From JABIAG01 sp964561995 (GTDB lineage: Archaea > Nanobdellota > Nanobdellia > Woesearchaeales > JABIAG01), in assembly GCA_964561995.1 (NCBI GenBank), contig CAZLQZ010000011.1, forward strand, positions 1 through 44,574: a DNA stretch of 44,574 bases, in the 5' to 3' direction. Within the stretch, counting starts at the first letter, position 1, and every line of letters begins with the position of its first letter. The translations under genes and the position numbers were made by a program. Under the pieces are notes generated by a model. It had not been told where the DNA came from. It searched no databases and worked only from the letters and a program-made list of their open reading frames with translations. Of this stretch, positions 17,131 to 25,214 are shown piece after piece.

Positions 17131-17217
17131 CTATACAACATTACTCATTACATATAGTATTAAAGCTCCAAGAACAATAATAAACAATAACCATCCAATT
17201 TTACCAAACATTGCCAT
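17131..17217 (-). CDS. Possible 28-residue membrane microprotein
   Basis: An ATG-started frame encodes MAMFGKIGWLLF followed by a single hydrophobic helix and a short polar end (YVMSNVV). It lies alone between the HD-hydrolase gene and archease. The upstream region is AT-rich with a TATA-like stretch. A clean start, a single well-formed transmembrane helix and a stop are the only support; it could be chance. Confidence 0.35.
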   Translation of the reverse strand: MAMFGKIGWLLFIIVLGALILYVMSNVV

Positions 17218-17255
17218 TTTACTATTATAATAAATAAATTATTAATAAATTTTTC

Positions 17256-17831
17256 CTAATCTAAATACTTACTTGCTTCATTATCAGAATTATGAAAAGC
17301 TGTAATTAAAGGACATGCTTTTTGTATTTTGTCATCATATCTGTCCCATGATGGATCATAAGTACCCATGTGCCACCTAATTAACAACATTTCTTGACTT
17401 GTTAAATCAATTAGATTTTGAGCTGCAACAACTGATTTCTCACCGTGTCCTAATGGAAAAATATCTTTAACGACATAAGGCTTTGAACTGGAAATTTCAC
17501 CAGAAGCTAATTTATTATTTTTATACAAATCAACTTTACAAAAATCATGACATATTGAAGCAACAATTCTTTCATCAGGATTAAGATTGTTTTCTAATTG
17601 TAAAAATTTTATTTTATTTTCAAAAACATCATAAACATTTAATGAGTGTTGAGCTAACCCACCAACATAACATCCGTGAAAACCAGGCCTTGTTGAAGCA
17701 GGTGCAGTATAAAAATCACTTTGTCTTAACCAATCAACTAATTGATTAATACCCTTTCTTTTAGTGCCAATCAATAAATCTTCAATTCTTGTTTGATTAT
17801 TTATAACAATATTAGTTTTAGTTTCATTCAT
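17256..17831 (-). CDS. HD-domain phosphohydrolase
   Basis: HD proteins are metal-dependent phosphohydrolases acting on nucleotides or nucleic acids. The motifs appear in order: GLAQHS (first His), CHDFCKVD (HD pair), PLGHGEKS and IRWHMG (further His ligands), and FHNSDNEAS (last Asp). At 191 residues it is essentially a single HD domain, like small HD proteins of mobile elements. The start overlaps the end of the ligase gene by 8 bases, so it belongs to a two-gene operon with it. An end-processing role beside the ligase is a reasonable guess. Confidence 0.75.
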   Translation of the reverse strand: MNETKTNIVINNQTRIEDLLIGTKRKGINQLVDWLRQSDFYTAPASTRPGFHGCYVGGLAQHSLNVYDVFENKIKFLQLENNLNPDERIVASICHDFCKVDLYKNNKLASGEISSSKPYVVKDIFPLGHGEKSVVAAQNLIDLTSQEMLLIRWHMGTYDPSWDRYDDKIQKACPLITAFHNSDNEASKYLD

Positions 17832-18927
17832 TTTTAGTCTCCAACGAATAAATTTTTTTTACAGCAGAAGTGGTTGTTGCTTGCCAGGGATTTTTATCAT
17901 ACCTTAACTGTTCCATAAATCCAATTCTCATTGAAAATGCATTACCATCCTCTAATCCACAAGAATGCCAATTAGGGTTGTAGTTTAGATTCATAGCTTT
18001 TATTTCTAAAACAACAGAATTTTCGGGATTGATGTAACTGTGCGGAATATATTTGCTAAAACTTTTTTTATCCAATTTGTCAGAAAAAACAACCGTGGAG
18101 GGTCTCTCACTTGATGTTTTTCCTTTGACTTCACTTTCAATCTCGCTAGCAAAACCATTCCTAGTTACACCAATTTTCCCGATAGTTTCATAAAAACCAG
18201 TATCATCATTATAAGTAGCACATAAAACAGAAGTAAATGGTTTACCGTTAGAATTTGATTCTTTATAAAAACCTACAACTACTAAATCTAAAGGTTCGTA
18301 GCGTTTGAATTTAACCCAATCACTACCCTTACCAGACTTATAAATTGAAAAAGGTTTTTTACAAACTCTACCTTCTTGTTTATTTTTAAAAGTGTCTTGT
18401 AATAAACCTTCTAATTGTTCTTGAGAAGAAATTAATTGAGTTTCAGATGGTTGAATTCCATTAAAATCAAACTTTTCAGTATAAAGTCTTCTTTCGTGTA
18501 ATGGTAAAATTGCAGTCCAAGATCCATTATAAAATAAAGTGTCAAAAGCTTTTAATTGTAAAGGTACTTGACTTACAACATCACTTTGTAGATATTTATC
18601 AATTGTTGTTTGTTTAATTCCTTGCCTTCTAAATCTTTTTTTAACATTGTCAAAAACTTCTTTATGAGTTGATCCTTTCCCAACTAATTCTGCATCAATA
18701 ATACATTTTGGTAATTGTTCAACTATTTTCATAATTTCAGGATAACATTGATAATTTAATTCGTTACCATTTCGGGTAAAAATTTTAGTTTCATTTCCCT
18801 TATGAATTTGAACTCTATATCCATCATATTTCATATCTGTAAATGTTGATCCGCCATGTAAAGTTAGAATATCGTTAAGATCCTCGTAACTTGGTTGCAT
18901 TGTTTTAATAAATTTGCCTAATTCCAT
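17824..18927 (-). CDS. ATP-dependent DNA ligase, minimal type
   Basis: The adenylation motif KYDGYR (Lys about residue 33) is typical KxDGxR of ATP-dependent ligases. IIDAELVG (motif III), a weaker motif IV (EGRVCKKPFSIY) and SDWVKFKR (motif V) follow, then an OB-fold region. At 367 residues it lacks the large N-terminal DNA-binding domain of archaeal replicative ligase, so it resembles viral or repair ligases. It starts the operon with the HD protein. The motif IV change (usual form EGvvxK) is worth noting. Confidence 0.85.
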   Translation of the reverse strand: MELGKFIKTMQPSYEDLNDILTLHGGSTFTDMKYDGYRVQIHKGNETKIFTRNGNELNYQCYPEIMKIVEQLPKCIIDAELVGKGSTHKEVFDNVKKRFRRQGIKQTTIDKYLQSDVVSQVPLQLKAFDTLFYNGSWTAILPLHERRLYTEKFDFNGIQPSETQLISSQEQLEGLLQDTFKNKQEGRVCKKPFSIYKSGKGSDWVKFKRYEPLDLVVVGFYKESNSNGKPFTSVLCATYNDDTGFYETIGKIGVTRNGFASEIESEVKGKTSSERPSTVVFSDKLDKKSFSKYIPHSYINPENSVVLEIKAMNLNYNPNWHSCGLEDGNAFSMRIGFMEQLRYDKNPWQATTTSAVKKIYSLETKNE

Positions 18928-18966
18928 TTTATTGTAGTATTACAAAATAAATATAAGAAAGGATGC

Positions 18967-18981
18967 GGGAGTAAGACTCCC
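18967..18981. promoter_or_regulatory. Perfect dyad between divergent genes
   Basis: GGGAGT-AAG-ACTCCC stands out by GC content in an otherwise AT-rich 152-base divergent spacer between the ligase (minus) and the gene at 19080 (plus). It lies upstream of both presumed core promoters. It could be a protein operator or a short RNA hairpin. No T-run follows on the plus strand. Confidence 0.4.
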
Positions 18982-19048
18982 CACAAAAATAGAATTATAA
19001 AATTAAACAGAATAGTAATTGTAATAATGAGTATAAATTAGGAATAAT

Positions 19049-19058
19049 CTTTATAAGT
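19049..19058 (+). promoter_or_regulatory. TATA box of the gene at 19080
   Basis: CTTTATAAGT lies 22-31 bases before the ATG at 19080, consistent with a leaderless transcript. Confidence 0.5.
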
Positions 19059-19079
19059 AAAAGTACGTTTTCATGCTAT

Positions 19080-19577
19080 ATGTTTGAAAGATTGAAAAAT
19101 TTATTTGTACCTGAAAGATATGTACAAGTTAAATCAATTAAAAATGTAAATCAATTAGTTTTAATGGCTCGTTTTACAGAGGGAAGTATATCTTATGCTG
19201 CTCCAAAATCATATTCATTTCCAATAAAGGGAGGTATAGTAGCAATAATTGCTGGTAATGCTACAGTAACTGTACAAAACGAAGGAGAATACATTGCCAT
19301 TATGAATAATGACAAACTTACAACAATTCTAAGAGATAAAAAAATAAAATATACAAAAATTGACATTCCTTCAGAAAATTTTTCTGCGTGGAGATTGTTA
19401 AGTCATTGTGGGTCTACATCTGGTAATGATTCTGATTCATTAAATACATTAATCGATCAATATGAAAATACATTTAATGATATAAAAATTAAATTAGATG
19501 TTAAAAGGCATACTAAAGAATACAATGCTTGGAAAAAAACATATGAAGATAAACAAAGAAAATCATCTCTTAAATAA
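19080..19577 (+). CDS. Unknown cytoplasmic protein
   Basis: I do not recognise this 165-residue protein. There is no signal peptide. The first two-thirds alternate short hydrophobic strands (GGIVAIIAGNATVTV) with polar turns, suggesting a beta-rich fold, and the last 50 residues look helical and basic. Its 3' end overlaps the convergent membrane-protein gene by 15 bases. The well-placed TATA box supports it being a gene. Confidence 0.55.
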   Translation: MFERLKNLFVPERYVQVKSIKNVNQLVLMARFTEGSISYAAPKSYSFPIKGGIVAIIAGNATVTVQNEGEYIAIMNNDKLTTILRDKKIKYTKIDIPSENFSAWRLLSHCGSTSGNDSDSLNTLIDQYENTFNDIKIKLDVKRHTKEYNAWKKTYEDKQRKSSLK

Positions 19578-20132
19578 ATTTACTATTACATCAGAAATTC
19601 TTAAAATAAATTCTAAGATTATTACAAAAAGAAAATAATATGATAAAGTTATAAACATTGAAGGTAATTGTTTAATTATTTCAAATGATTGTGATAATGA
19701 AAAAGAATGAAAATCAACTAAAAAAACTCCCAACAACGCAAACGGTAACATCTTTGCTAAATCTTTACTAAGATCTTCTGTATAATATGCTGTGAATCTT
19801 ATTGCACACACTACAGCAATTGAAATTAAAGCAACTTGTTCAACTGTATGCCCTCTTGCCAAAAATGCTAATAAAAGAGTCATTATTGCAAACCAAAAAA
19901 AGATAAACAAAGGAAATAAAAAAACATAATGAAATAAATATGCAATTACACTAAAAAATTTCTTTAGTCCTGCGTGTTTTACTTTATTGAACTGTTCCAA
20001 ATCTAATTCGAAAATATCTTTTTCAGCAACAAACCTATAGAAATTAAAAATAAATATTGAATAAATAACCATTCCTGCAATAAAAAGAAGTAAGGGCCAT
20101 AAAACTGTAAATGCTTGAGCAATATCTAACAT
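19563..20132 (-). CDS. Unknown multi-pass membrane protein
   Basis: This 189-residue protein has about five hydrophobic helices with short loops, e.g. VLWPLLLFIAGMVIYSIFIF near the N-terminus, and no motif I recognise. The ATG at 20132 (MLDIAQAF) is preferred over the ATG at 20153 because a TATA-like TTTATATATG lies about 25 bases upstream of it. Confidence 0.6.
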   Translation of the reverse strand: MLDIAQAFTVLWPLLLFIAGMVIYSIFIFNFYRFVAEKDIFELDLEQFNKVKHAGLKKFFSVIAYLFHYVFLFPLFIFFWFAIMTLLLAFLARGHTVEQVALISIAVVCAIRFTAYYTEDLSKDLAKMLPFALLGVFLVDFHSFSLSQSFEIIKQLPSMFITLSYYFLFVIILEFILRISDVIVNLFKR

Positions 20133-20228
20133 AATTAAATAATAAAAAAACACATATATAAATTTTACTTACTAATTTATTTAAAAAATTTAATAATTAT
20201 TCAATAAAAACATAATTTAAACAAAACA

Positions 20229-20257
20229 TTTATATAGGGTTATGCATTATAATGCAT
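20229..20257 (+). promoter_or_regulatory. TATA box and 16-bp palindrome before the DUF134 regulator
   Basis: TTTATATA (20229-20236) lies 23-30 bases before the ATG at 20259. Between them, covering the expected transcription start, is a perfect 16-bp palindrome, ATGCATTATAATGCAT (20242-20257). A regulator bound there would block initiation. The first gene of the operon encodes a helix-turn-helix protein, so autoregulation is the simplest reading. Confidence 0.6.
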
Positions 20258-20258
20258 T

Positions 20259-20807
20259 ATGGTTAGGCCAAGAAAAGTTAAAGTAGTAAATTATGAACCC
20301 AATATTACTTATTTTAAACCAAGGGCTGTACCTTTAAATCAACTCAAAGAAGTAGAAATAACATTTGAAGAATTAGAAACATTAAGATTATCAAATCTTG
20401 AAAAACTAAATCAAGAAGATGCAGCAAAAAAAATGCAGATTCATCAATCAACTTTTCAAAGAACTTTAACTAGAGCAAAAGAAAAAATTACTGATGCTCT
20501 AATAAACGGCAAAGCAATAAAAATTCATGGAGGTGAATATAAAATGCCAGGTGGAGATGGAACGGGACCAATAGGTCAAGGAAGAGGATTAGGTCGAGGA
20601 GCAGGACTAGGTCAGGGAAGAGGATTAGGTCAAGGAAGAGGATTTAGAGCAAATCAAGGAGCAGGACGAATGAATGGACCATTAGCTGCAGGACCAATGG
20701 GAGTTTGTAAATGCCCTAAATGCGGACATGAACAACCACACATCAGAGGACAACCTTGTGTTCAAATAAAATGTCCAAAATGTGAAACATTAATGGAAAG
20801 AGAATAA
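20259..20807 (+). CDS. DUF134-family HTH regulator with Cys-rich tail
   Basis: The N-terminal 105 residues match DUF134: RPRK..., then a sigma-like helix-turn-helix (LEKLNQEDAAKKMQIHQSTFQRTL). A Gly-rich segment (GGDGTGPIGQGRGLGRG..., like DUF5320) follows. The last 35 residues carry CKCPKCGHEQPH, a Cys in RGQPC, and IKCPKC, a two-knuckle metal-binding pattern. This tail is shared almost exactly with the transporter encoded next. DUF134 proteins usually sit beside NifX-like and MinD/ferredoxin genes, as here. The protein probably senses metal or Fe-S status and controls the operon through the palindrome just upstream. Confidence 0.85.
   Translation: MVRPRKVKVVNYEPNITYFKPRAVPLNQLKEVEITFEELETLRLSNLEKLNQEDAAKKMQIHQSTFQRTLTRAKEKITDALINGKAIKIHGGEYKMPGGDGTGPIGQGRGLGRGAGLGQGRGLGQGRGFRANQGAGRMNGPLAAGPMGVCKCPKCGHEQPHIRGQPCVQIKCPKCETLMERE
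20691..20801 (+). repeat. Direct repeat A: Cys-rich tail module of the regulator
   Basis: A 111-bp segment coding the Gly/Cys-rich tail recurs at 21745-21855 in the neighbouring transporter gene in the same reading frame and at the same distance from the stop. Long identical stretches at the DNA level point to recent duplication or gene conversion. Confidence 0.75.
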
Positions 20808-20811
20808 ATAA

Positions 20812-21864
20812 ATGAAAGAAAAAATTGCAATAATTTCAATAATTGTAAATTTAGTTTTAGCTATTACAAAAGTATTAGTTGGAATTATTAGTAAATCTTC
20901 ATCGATATTAGCGTCAGGAATTGATTCAATTTCTGATATATTTTCTTCATTTATTGGATTTTTGGGAATAAAAATGTCTAAAAAACCTAAAGATGAAAAA
21001 CATCCTTATGGACATTATAAATTTGAAGTTTTAACAGGATTAATTATCACCATAATTTTATTTGGAAGTGGAGTAGGAATAATTTACCAAGCAATAAAAA
21101 GTATTCACAGCCCAAACATGATTGTTTTAAATTATTTAACTTTGGGAGTAATGGTATTTTCAGCCATAATTAATGAAATAATGGCAAGAATAAAAATAAA
21201 AATAGGTAAAGAAGAAAACTCATTAAGTTTACTTTCTGATGGGTTTCATTCAAGAATTGATGTATATGGCTCATTAGCTGTATTAATTGGATTATTTTTT
21301 TCTAAATACTGGATTTATTCAGACTCAACAGTAGCTATAATTATAGGTTTATACATTATTAAAGAATCACTATCTTTAGGAAAAGAAGCAACAAATTCAT
21401 TATTAGATGTATCTGCAGGAAAAGAAATTGAAGATAAAATAAAAGAAATAATTATTAATAATAAAATAAAATTATCTGATTTAAAAACACAAAAAAAAGG
21501 TTCAACAATTACTGCAAACATTGAAATAAAATTACCCAGTGAATTAAATGTAAAAGATGCAACCAATAAATCAAATAAATTAAGAGATGATTTAATTAAA
21601 AATATTAATTTTTTAGAATATGTTTCAATTCAAATAAAAAGCCATAATGTTTCTTCAGGATTTTATAAACCTGATTTTGGACAAGGTTTTGGATGGAATA
21701 AAAAAGGCAAATTTAAAAATGAAATTAAAGAAGCAAAAGGTTTAGGTCCAGGAGGAGTTTGTAAATGTCCAAAATGTGGACATGAACAACCCCATACTAG
21801 AGGAAAACCATGCGGTAAAATAAAATGTCCAAAATGTAACAACATTATGGAGCGAAAGAGGTAA
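20812..21864 (+). CDS. CDF-family metal cation efflux transporter with Cys-rich tail
   Basis: Cation diffusion facilitators export divalent metals (Zn, Fe, Mn, Co) by proton antiport. About six membrane helices cover residues 1-200. SGIDSISD in helix 2 and SLLSDGFHSRID in helix 5 carry the metal-site Asp/His residues. A cytoplasmic ferredoxin-like domain follows (residues about 205-285). Beyond it is an unusual 60-residue extension ending in CKCPKCGHEQPH...IKCPKC, nearly the same as the tail of the preceding regulator. It starts 4 bases after the regulator's stop. The tail may sense or deliver the metal that the regulator also binds. Confidence 0.88.
   Translation: MKEKIAIISIIVNLVLAITKVLVGIISKSSSILASGIDSISDIFSSFIGFLGIKMSKKPKDEKHPYGHYKFEVLTGLIITIILFGSGVGIIYQAIKSIHSPNMIVLNYLTLGVMVFSAIINEIMARIKIKIGKEENSLSLLSDGFHSRIDVYGSLAVLIGLFFSKYWIYSDSTVAIIIGLYIIKESLSLGKEATNSLLDVSAGKEIEDKIKEIIINNKIKLSDLKTQKKGSTITANIEIKLPSELNVKDATNKSNKLRDDLIKNINFLEYVSIQIKSHNVSSGFYKPDFGQGFGWNKKGKFKNEIKEAKGLGPGGVCKCPKCGHEQPHTRGKPCGKIKCPKCNNIMERKR
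21745..21855 (+). repeat. Direct repeat B: Cys-rich tail module of the CDF transporter
   Basis: Partner of the segment at 20691-20801; see there. Recombination between the copies would delete the transporter and leave an intact regulator tail. Confidence 0.75.
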
Positions 21865-21867
21865 AAA

Positions 21868-22638
21868 ATGAAAATAGCAATAAGTTCTAATGAAAACACA
21901 ATTAAAAGTCAAATAGATCAAAGATTTGGAAGATGTAAATATTTCCTAATTATTGAAATTGAAAATAATGAGATTAAAAATGTTAATGCAATTGAAAATG
22001 AAGGTGCAATACAAGGTCACGGTGCAGGAATAAAAGCAGCACAACAAATAGGAAATTTAGAAATTAAAGAAATAATTACTGGCAATTTAGGACCAAACGC
22101 AACAGCTGTTTTAAATCAATTAAATATAAAAGCATATCATGCATCAGGAGATATAGAAAAAGCTATTGAAAAATTCAATAATAATGCTTTAGAAGAAATA
22201 TCTGAAATTGTAGAAGCACATTCTGGAATTACAAATACTAGTGATAATAATAATGAAAATAACAATAATGAATCAATAGTTAAAAATGAAAAAGTGTTTT
22301 TTCCGTTATTAAATGATAAAGATATGGACTCAGAAATAAGTCAACATTTTGGTCATGCACCTTTTTTTGGATCATATGATTTAGAAAAAAAAGAATTGAA
22401 AATTATTGAAAATGATTTAAATCATACTGACCCTGATAAATCTCCAATAGATCAAATTCAAGAAGTCGTTAATCCCACGATTATTTTTGCAAAAGGAATT
22501 GGTGGAAGAGCAATAGAGCTTATAGCAGAAAAAGGAATAGCACTTAAAACTGAAAATTTCAATACAGTTAAAGAAGTAATTGAAAATTGGGATAAATTAG
22601 AAGATCAAACACAAAATTGTGGTCAAGAACAACAATAA
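21868..22638 (+). CDS. Double-domain NifX/NafY-like metallocluster-binding protein
   Basis: Two dinitrogenase iron-molybdenum-cofactor-binding domains are joined by an Asn-rich linker. Domain 1 (1-115) has DQRFGRCKYFLI and the conserved GHGAGIKAAQ and GNLGPNA segments. Domain 2 (about 140-235) has SQHFGHAPFFG and AKGIGGRAIELIAEKG. Single-domain relatives include NifX, NafY and the Mo-Cu 'orange protein' of Desulfovibrio. Between MinD/ferredoxin ATPases and metal transporters, it likely binds or carries a metal cluster rather than serving nitrogenase, as no nif structural genes are near. The ribosome binding site is AGAGGT. Confidence 0.85.
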   Translation: MKIAISSNENTIKSQIDQRFGRCKYFLIIEIENNEIKNVNAIENEGAIQGHGAGIKAAQQIGNLEIKEIITGNLGPNATAVLNQLNIKAYHASGDIEKAIEKFNNNALEEISEIVEAHSGITNTSDNNNENNNNESIVKNEKVFFPLLNDKDMDSEISQHFGHAPFFGSYDLEKKELKIIENDLNHTDPDKSPIDQIQEVVNPTIIFAKGIGGRAIELIAEKGIALKTENFNTVKEVIENWDKLEDQTQNCGQEQQ

Positions 22639-22649
22639 AGGTATAAAAA

Positions 22650-23993
22650 ATGTGGAAAAAATTATCATTTTTACAAAAAAATTTAACATATAGTATTCCA
22701 TTATTTATGATAGTGGGAATTACTTTTGGATATTTTTATAATTCTTTATTTTTAAAAATATTAATTATGCCTTTAACTTTTTTAATGGTTTATCCAATGA
22801 TGGTAAATTTACAATTAAAAAAAGTATTTTCAAAAGGAGATTTAAAAGTTCAAATAGTTACACAAATAATTAACTTCGGCATAATTCCATTTGTTGCTTT
22901 TGCATTAGGTAGAATCTTTTTTCAAGACAAACCATTAATTGCATTAGGATTGTTACTTGCAGCATTACTTCCAACAAGTGGAATGACTATTTCATGGACA
23001 GGATTTGCAAAAGGAAATCTAAATGCAGCAATTAAAATGACTATAATTGGTCTGATTTTTGGTTCATTAGCAACTCCTTTTTATGCAAAATGGCTAATGG
23101 GAACCGTTATTGAAATTCCTTTAATAAATGTATTTAAACAAATTGCATTAATTGTCTTTTTACCAATGATTGCAGGATATTTAACTCAAAAATTTATTAT
23201 TTGGAAATATGGTGAAGCAAAATATCAAAAAGATATTAAAAAGAAATTTCCAATGATTTCAACATTAGGTGTGTTAGGTATTGTTTTTGTTGCTATGGCC
23301 TTAAAAGCTAAAACAATTATTTCAGAACCAAGTATTTTAATACAATTATTAATTCCTTTAATAATTATTTATGGAATTAATTTTTTATTAAGTACCATTG
23401 TTGGAAAGTATTTCTTTTCAAGAGAAAATGGAATTGCATTAGTATATGGTACTGTAATGAGAAACTTATCTATTGCTCTAGCAATCGCTATGACTGTATT
23501 TGGAAAACAAGGTTCAGAAATTGCATTAATAATAGCCTTAGCATATATCATTCAAGTTCAATCAGCAGCTTGGTATGTTAAATTTACAGATAAAATATTT
23601 GGAAAAGCACCAGAGGATACTGCTAAAGATTTAATGGAACAAGGAGTATTTGCACTTCATAATAATGCGACCCTTCAAAATGCAATTAACCTACTTGATG
23701 AAGAACATATCCATTCGATAGCAGTTCTTAATGAAAATAATAATGTAATTGGAATGATGTCTTCAAAATTAATGATTAATTTATTAGCAAATGGAAAATC
23801 TAGAAAATTAAAATTAAGTGAAGTTAAATTAATACCTGCTTTAAAAATTAAAGACAAAACACCAATAAAAAAAGTTATTGAAATGATGAAAAAAAAGCAT
23901 GAATACAAAGTTTTGGTTTTAGATAAAAAAGGAAAAATTTCAGGAGTACTTACAGAATCAGATATAATTGATAAATATGCGAGGAATAAATAA
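22650..23993 (+). CDS. SBF/ACR3-like transporter fused to two CBS domains
   Basis: Residues 1-315 have about ten membrane helices and match the bile-acid:sodium symporter/arsenite (ACR3) superfamily, e.g. LLPTSGMTISWTGFAKGN and GTVMRNLSIALAIAM. The Cys that ACR3 arsenite pumps carry in this helix is Thr here, so arsenite is not a safe substrate call. Residues about 325-447 form two CBS domains (LMEQGVFALHNNATLQNAI..., VLTESDIIDKYA), which usually bind adenine nucleotides and gate transport. A CBS-regulated SBF transporter is unusual. It starts 11 bases after the NifX-like gene and overlaps the next ATG by one base. Confidence 0.8.
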   Translation: MWKKLSFLQKNLTYSIPLFMIVGITFGYFYNSLFLKILIMPLTFLMVYPMMVNLQLKKVFSKGDLKVQIVTQIINFGIIPFVAFALGRIFFQDKPLIALGLLLAALLPTSGMTISWTGFAKGNLNAAIKMTIIGLIFGSLATPFYAKWLMGTVIEIPLINVFKQIALIVFLPMIAGYLTQKFIIWKYGEAKYQKDIKKKFPMISTLGVLGIVFVAMALKAKTIISEPSILIQLLIPLIIIYGINFLLSTIVGKYFFSRENGIALVYGTVMRNLSIALAIAMTVFGKQGSEIALIIALAYIIQVQSAAWYVKFTDKIFGKAPEDTAKDLMEQGVFALHNNATLQNAINLLDEEHIHSIAVLNENNNVIGMMSSKLMINLLANGKSRKLKLSEVKLIPALKIKDKTPIKKVIEMMKKKHEYKVLVLDKKGKISGVLTESDIIDKYARNK

Positions 23994-24427
23994 TGATAAA
24001 AAGTCAAATTTTTTCAAAAGAAACAAATAAAACTGTTGAAGAAGTATCTAAATTAATAAAATTAAAAGCTAAAGATTATGGATTTATTATAAGATATGAT
24101 ACTGACATGGCTAAAGAATTTAATGAACATAATGTAAATGTAGATGATGATTTTGAATATAGAACAATTATGCTTTGTATTCCTCAAAAAGCATATAACA
24201 GCATTAAAAGTAATTCAAATAGAGCTGCAATTATTGCACCAAAACAGATAAGTATTTTAAGAAATAATAATATAAATAAAACTATTATTTCTCATTTAAT
24301 TATAGGGGAAGATTTTTTAAAACAAATTCTTCCTAATGATGAAAAAATCAAAGAATCACTCCCTGCATCTTGTATGAAAGTAGTTGAACTAATTAATAAT
24401 ATTATTAAAGATGATAAAGAAAATTAA
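23993..24427 (+). CDS. DUF302-like protein
   Basis: This 144-residue cytoplasmic protein fits the DUF302 pattern: SKETNKTVEEV, DYGFIIRYDTD, a conserved Cys in TIMLCIPQKAY, and a later IAPKQISILRNN. A second Cys near the end (LPASCMKVVE) is seen. DUF302 proteins are small alpha-beta proteins often found with redox and sulfur genes; the function is not settled. The start shares one base with the preceding stop (TAATG), so translation is coupled. Confidence 0.55.
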   Translation: MIKSQIFSKETNKTVEEVSKLIKLKAKDYGFIIRYDTDMAKEFNEHNVNVDDDFEYRTIMLCIPQKAYNSIKSNSNRAAIIAPKQISILRNNNINKTIISHLIIGEDFLKQILPNDEKIKESLPASCMKVVELINNIIKDDKEN

Positions 24428-24448
24428 AGAGGATAAATATAATAAAAA

Positions 24449-24766
24449 ATGATTGAAATAAATAAAGATAATTTTGAAAAAGAAGTAACAGAATCAATAA
24501 TCCCTGTAATTATAGACTTTTGGGCTCCATGGTGTGGACCATGTCAAATGATGGGACCAATTTTTGATGAATTAAGCAAAGAATATAAAGACAAATTAAA
24601 ATTTGCTAAATTAAATACAGATAAAGAACATACAATTCCAGAAAAATTTTCAGTGTTAGGCATTCCTTGCTTAATTATATTAAATCAAGGAAAAGAAATA
24701 GATAGAATAGTAGGACTTGTAAGCAAAGAAAAATTAAAAGAAAAAATAAATTCAATAATAAATTAA
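24449..24766 (+). CDS. trxA: Thioredoxin
   Basis: This 105-residue single-domain thioredoxin carries the classical WAPWCGPCQMM active site (Cys about 31 and 34) and the cis-Pro in LGIPCLIIL, which follows an extra Cys at the usual Thr neighbourhood. It reduces disulfides in the cytoplasm. In this operon it may keep the Cys-rich tails or cluster-binding proteins reduced. Confidence 0.92.
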   Translation: MIEINKDNFEKEVTESIIPVIIDFWAPWCGPCQMMGPIFDELSKEYKDKLKFAKLNTDKEHTIPEKFSVLGIPCLIILNQGKEIDRIVGLVSKEKLKEKINSIIN

Positions 24767-24809
24767 AAATAATAACTAAATAGTTGTTATAATAGATTAA
24801 AATTTAATA

Positions 24810-25214
24810 ATGGAAAATAATAAATTGATTAAAACTTTTATAAATAAAAATAATAAATTTGCCATAGTAGGCGTATCTAGAGATATAACTAAATACGGTA
24901 GAATTATTTATGAAAAATTAAAAAAATTGAATTATAAAGTATATGGAATTAACCCTAATATAAAATTTATCAATGAAGATAAGATTTACAATCAATTATC
25001 TGAAATTAAAGATATTGATGTAGTAATTTTTGTTGTTCATCCTGAAATTGTTAAAAAATATTTAAATGAATGTAAAAAATTAAAAATTAATAAAATCTGG
25101 TTACAACCTGGATCTGAATCTCCAGACATAATTCAATTCTGTAAAGAAAATAACATAGATTGTTTATTTAACCAATGCATTATATTAAATTCTCAAGAGG
25201 AAAAAAATGACTAA
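24810..25214 (+). CDS. CoA-binding-domain protein (YccU-like)
   Basis: A Rossmann-type CoA_binding_2 domain of 134 residues: FAIVGVSRDITKYG near the N-terminus, KVYGINPN, DVVIFVVHPE and IWLQPGSESP. Related proteins bind CoA or act as persulfide/CoA-linked switches; no activity can be assigned. The spacer upstream has TTGTTATAAT about 24 bases before the ATG, a possible internal promoter. The 3' end overlaps the first MinD gene by 8 bases. Confidence 0.8.
   Translation: MENNKLIKTFINKNNKFAIVGVSRDITKYGRIIYEKLKKLNYKVYGINPNIKFINEDKIYNQLSEIKDIDVVIFVVHPEIVKKYLNECKKLKINKIWLQPGSESPDIIQFCKENNIDCLFNQCIILNSQEEKND

Noticed and set aside
18967..18981. Intrinsic terminator
   Set aside because: There is no T-run on the plus side, and it lies between two divergent starts where no transcript should end.
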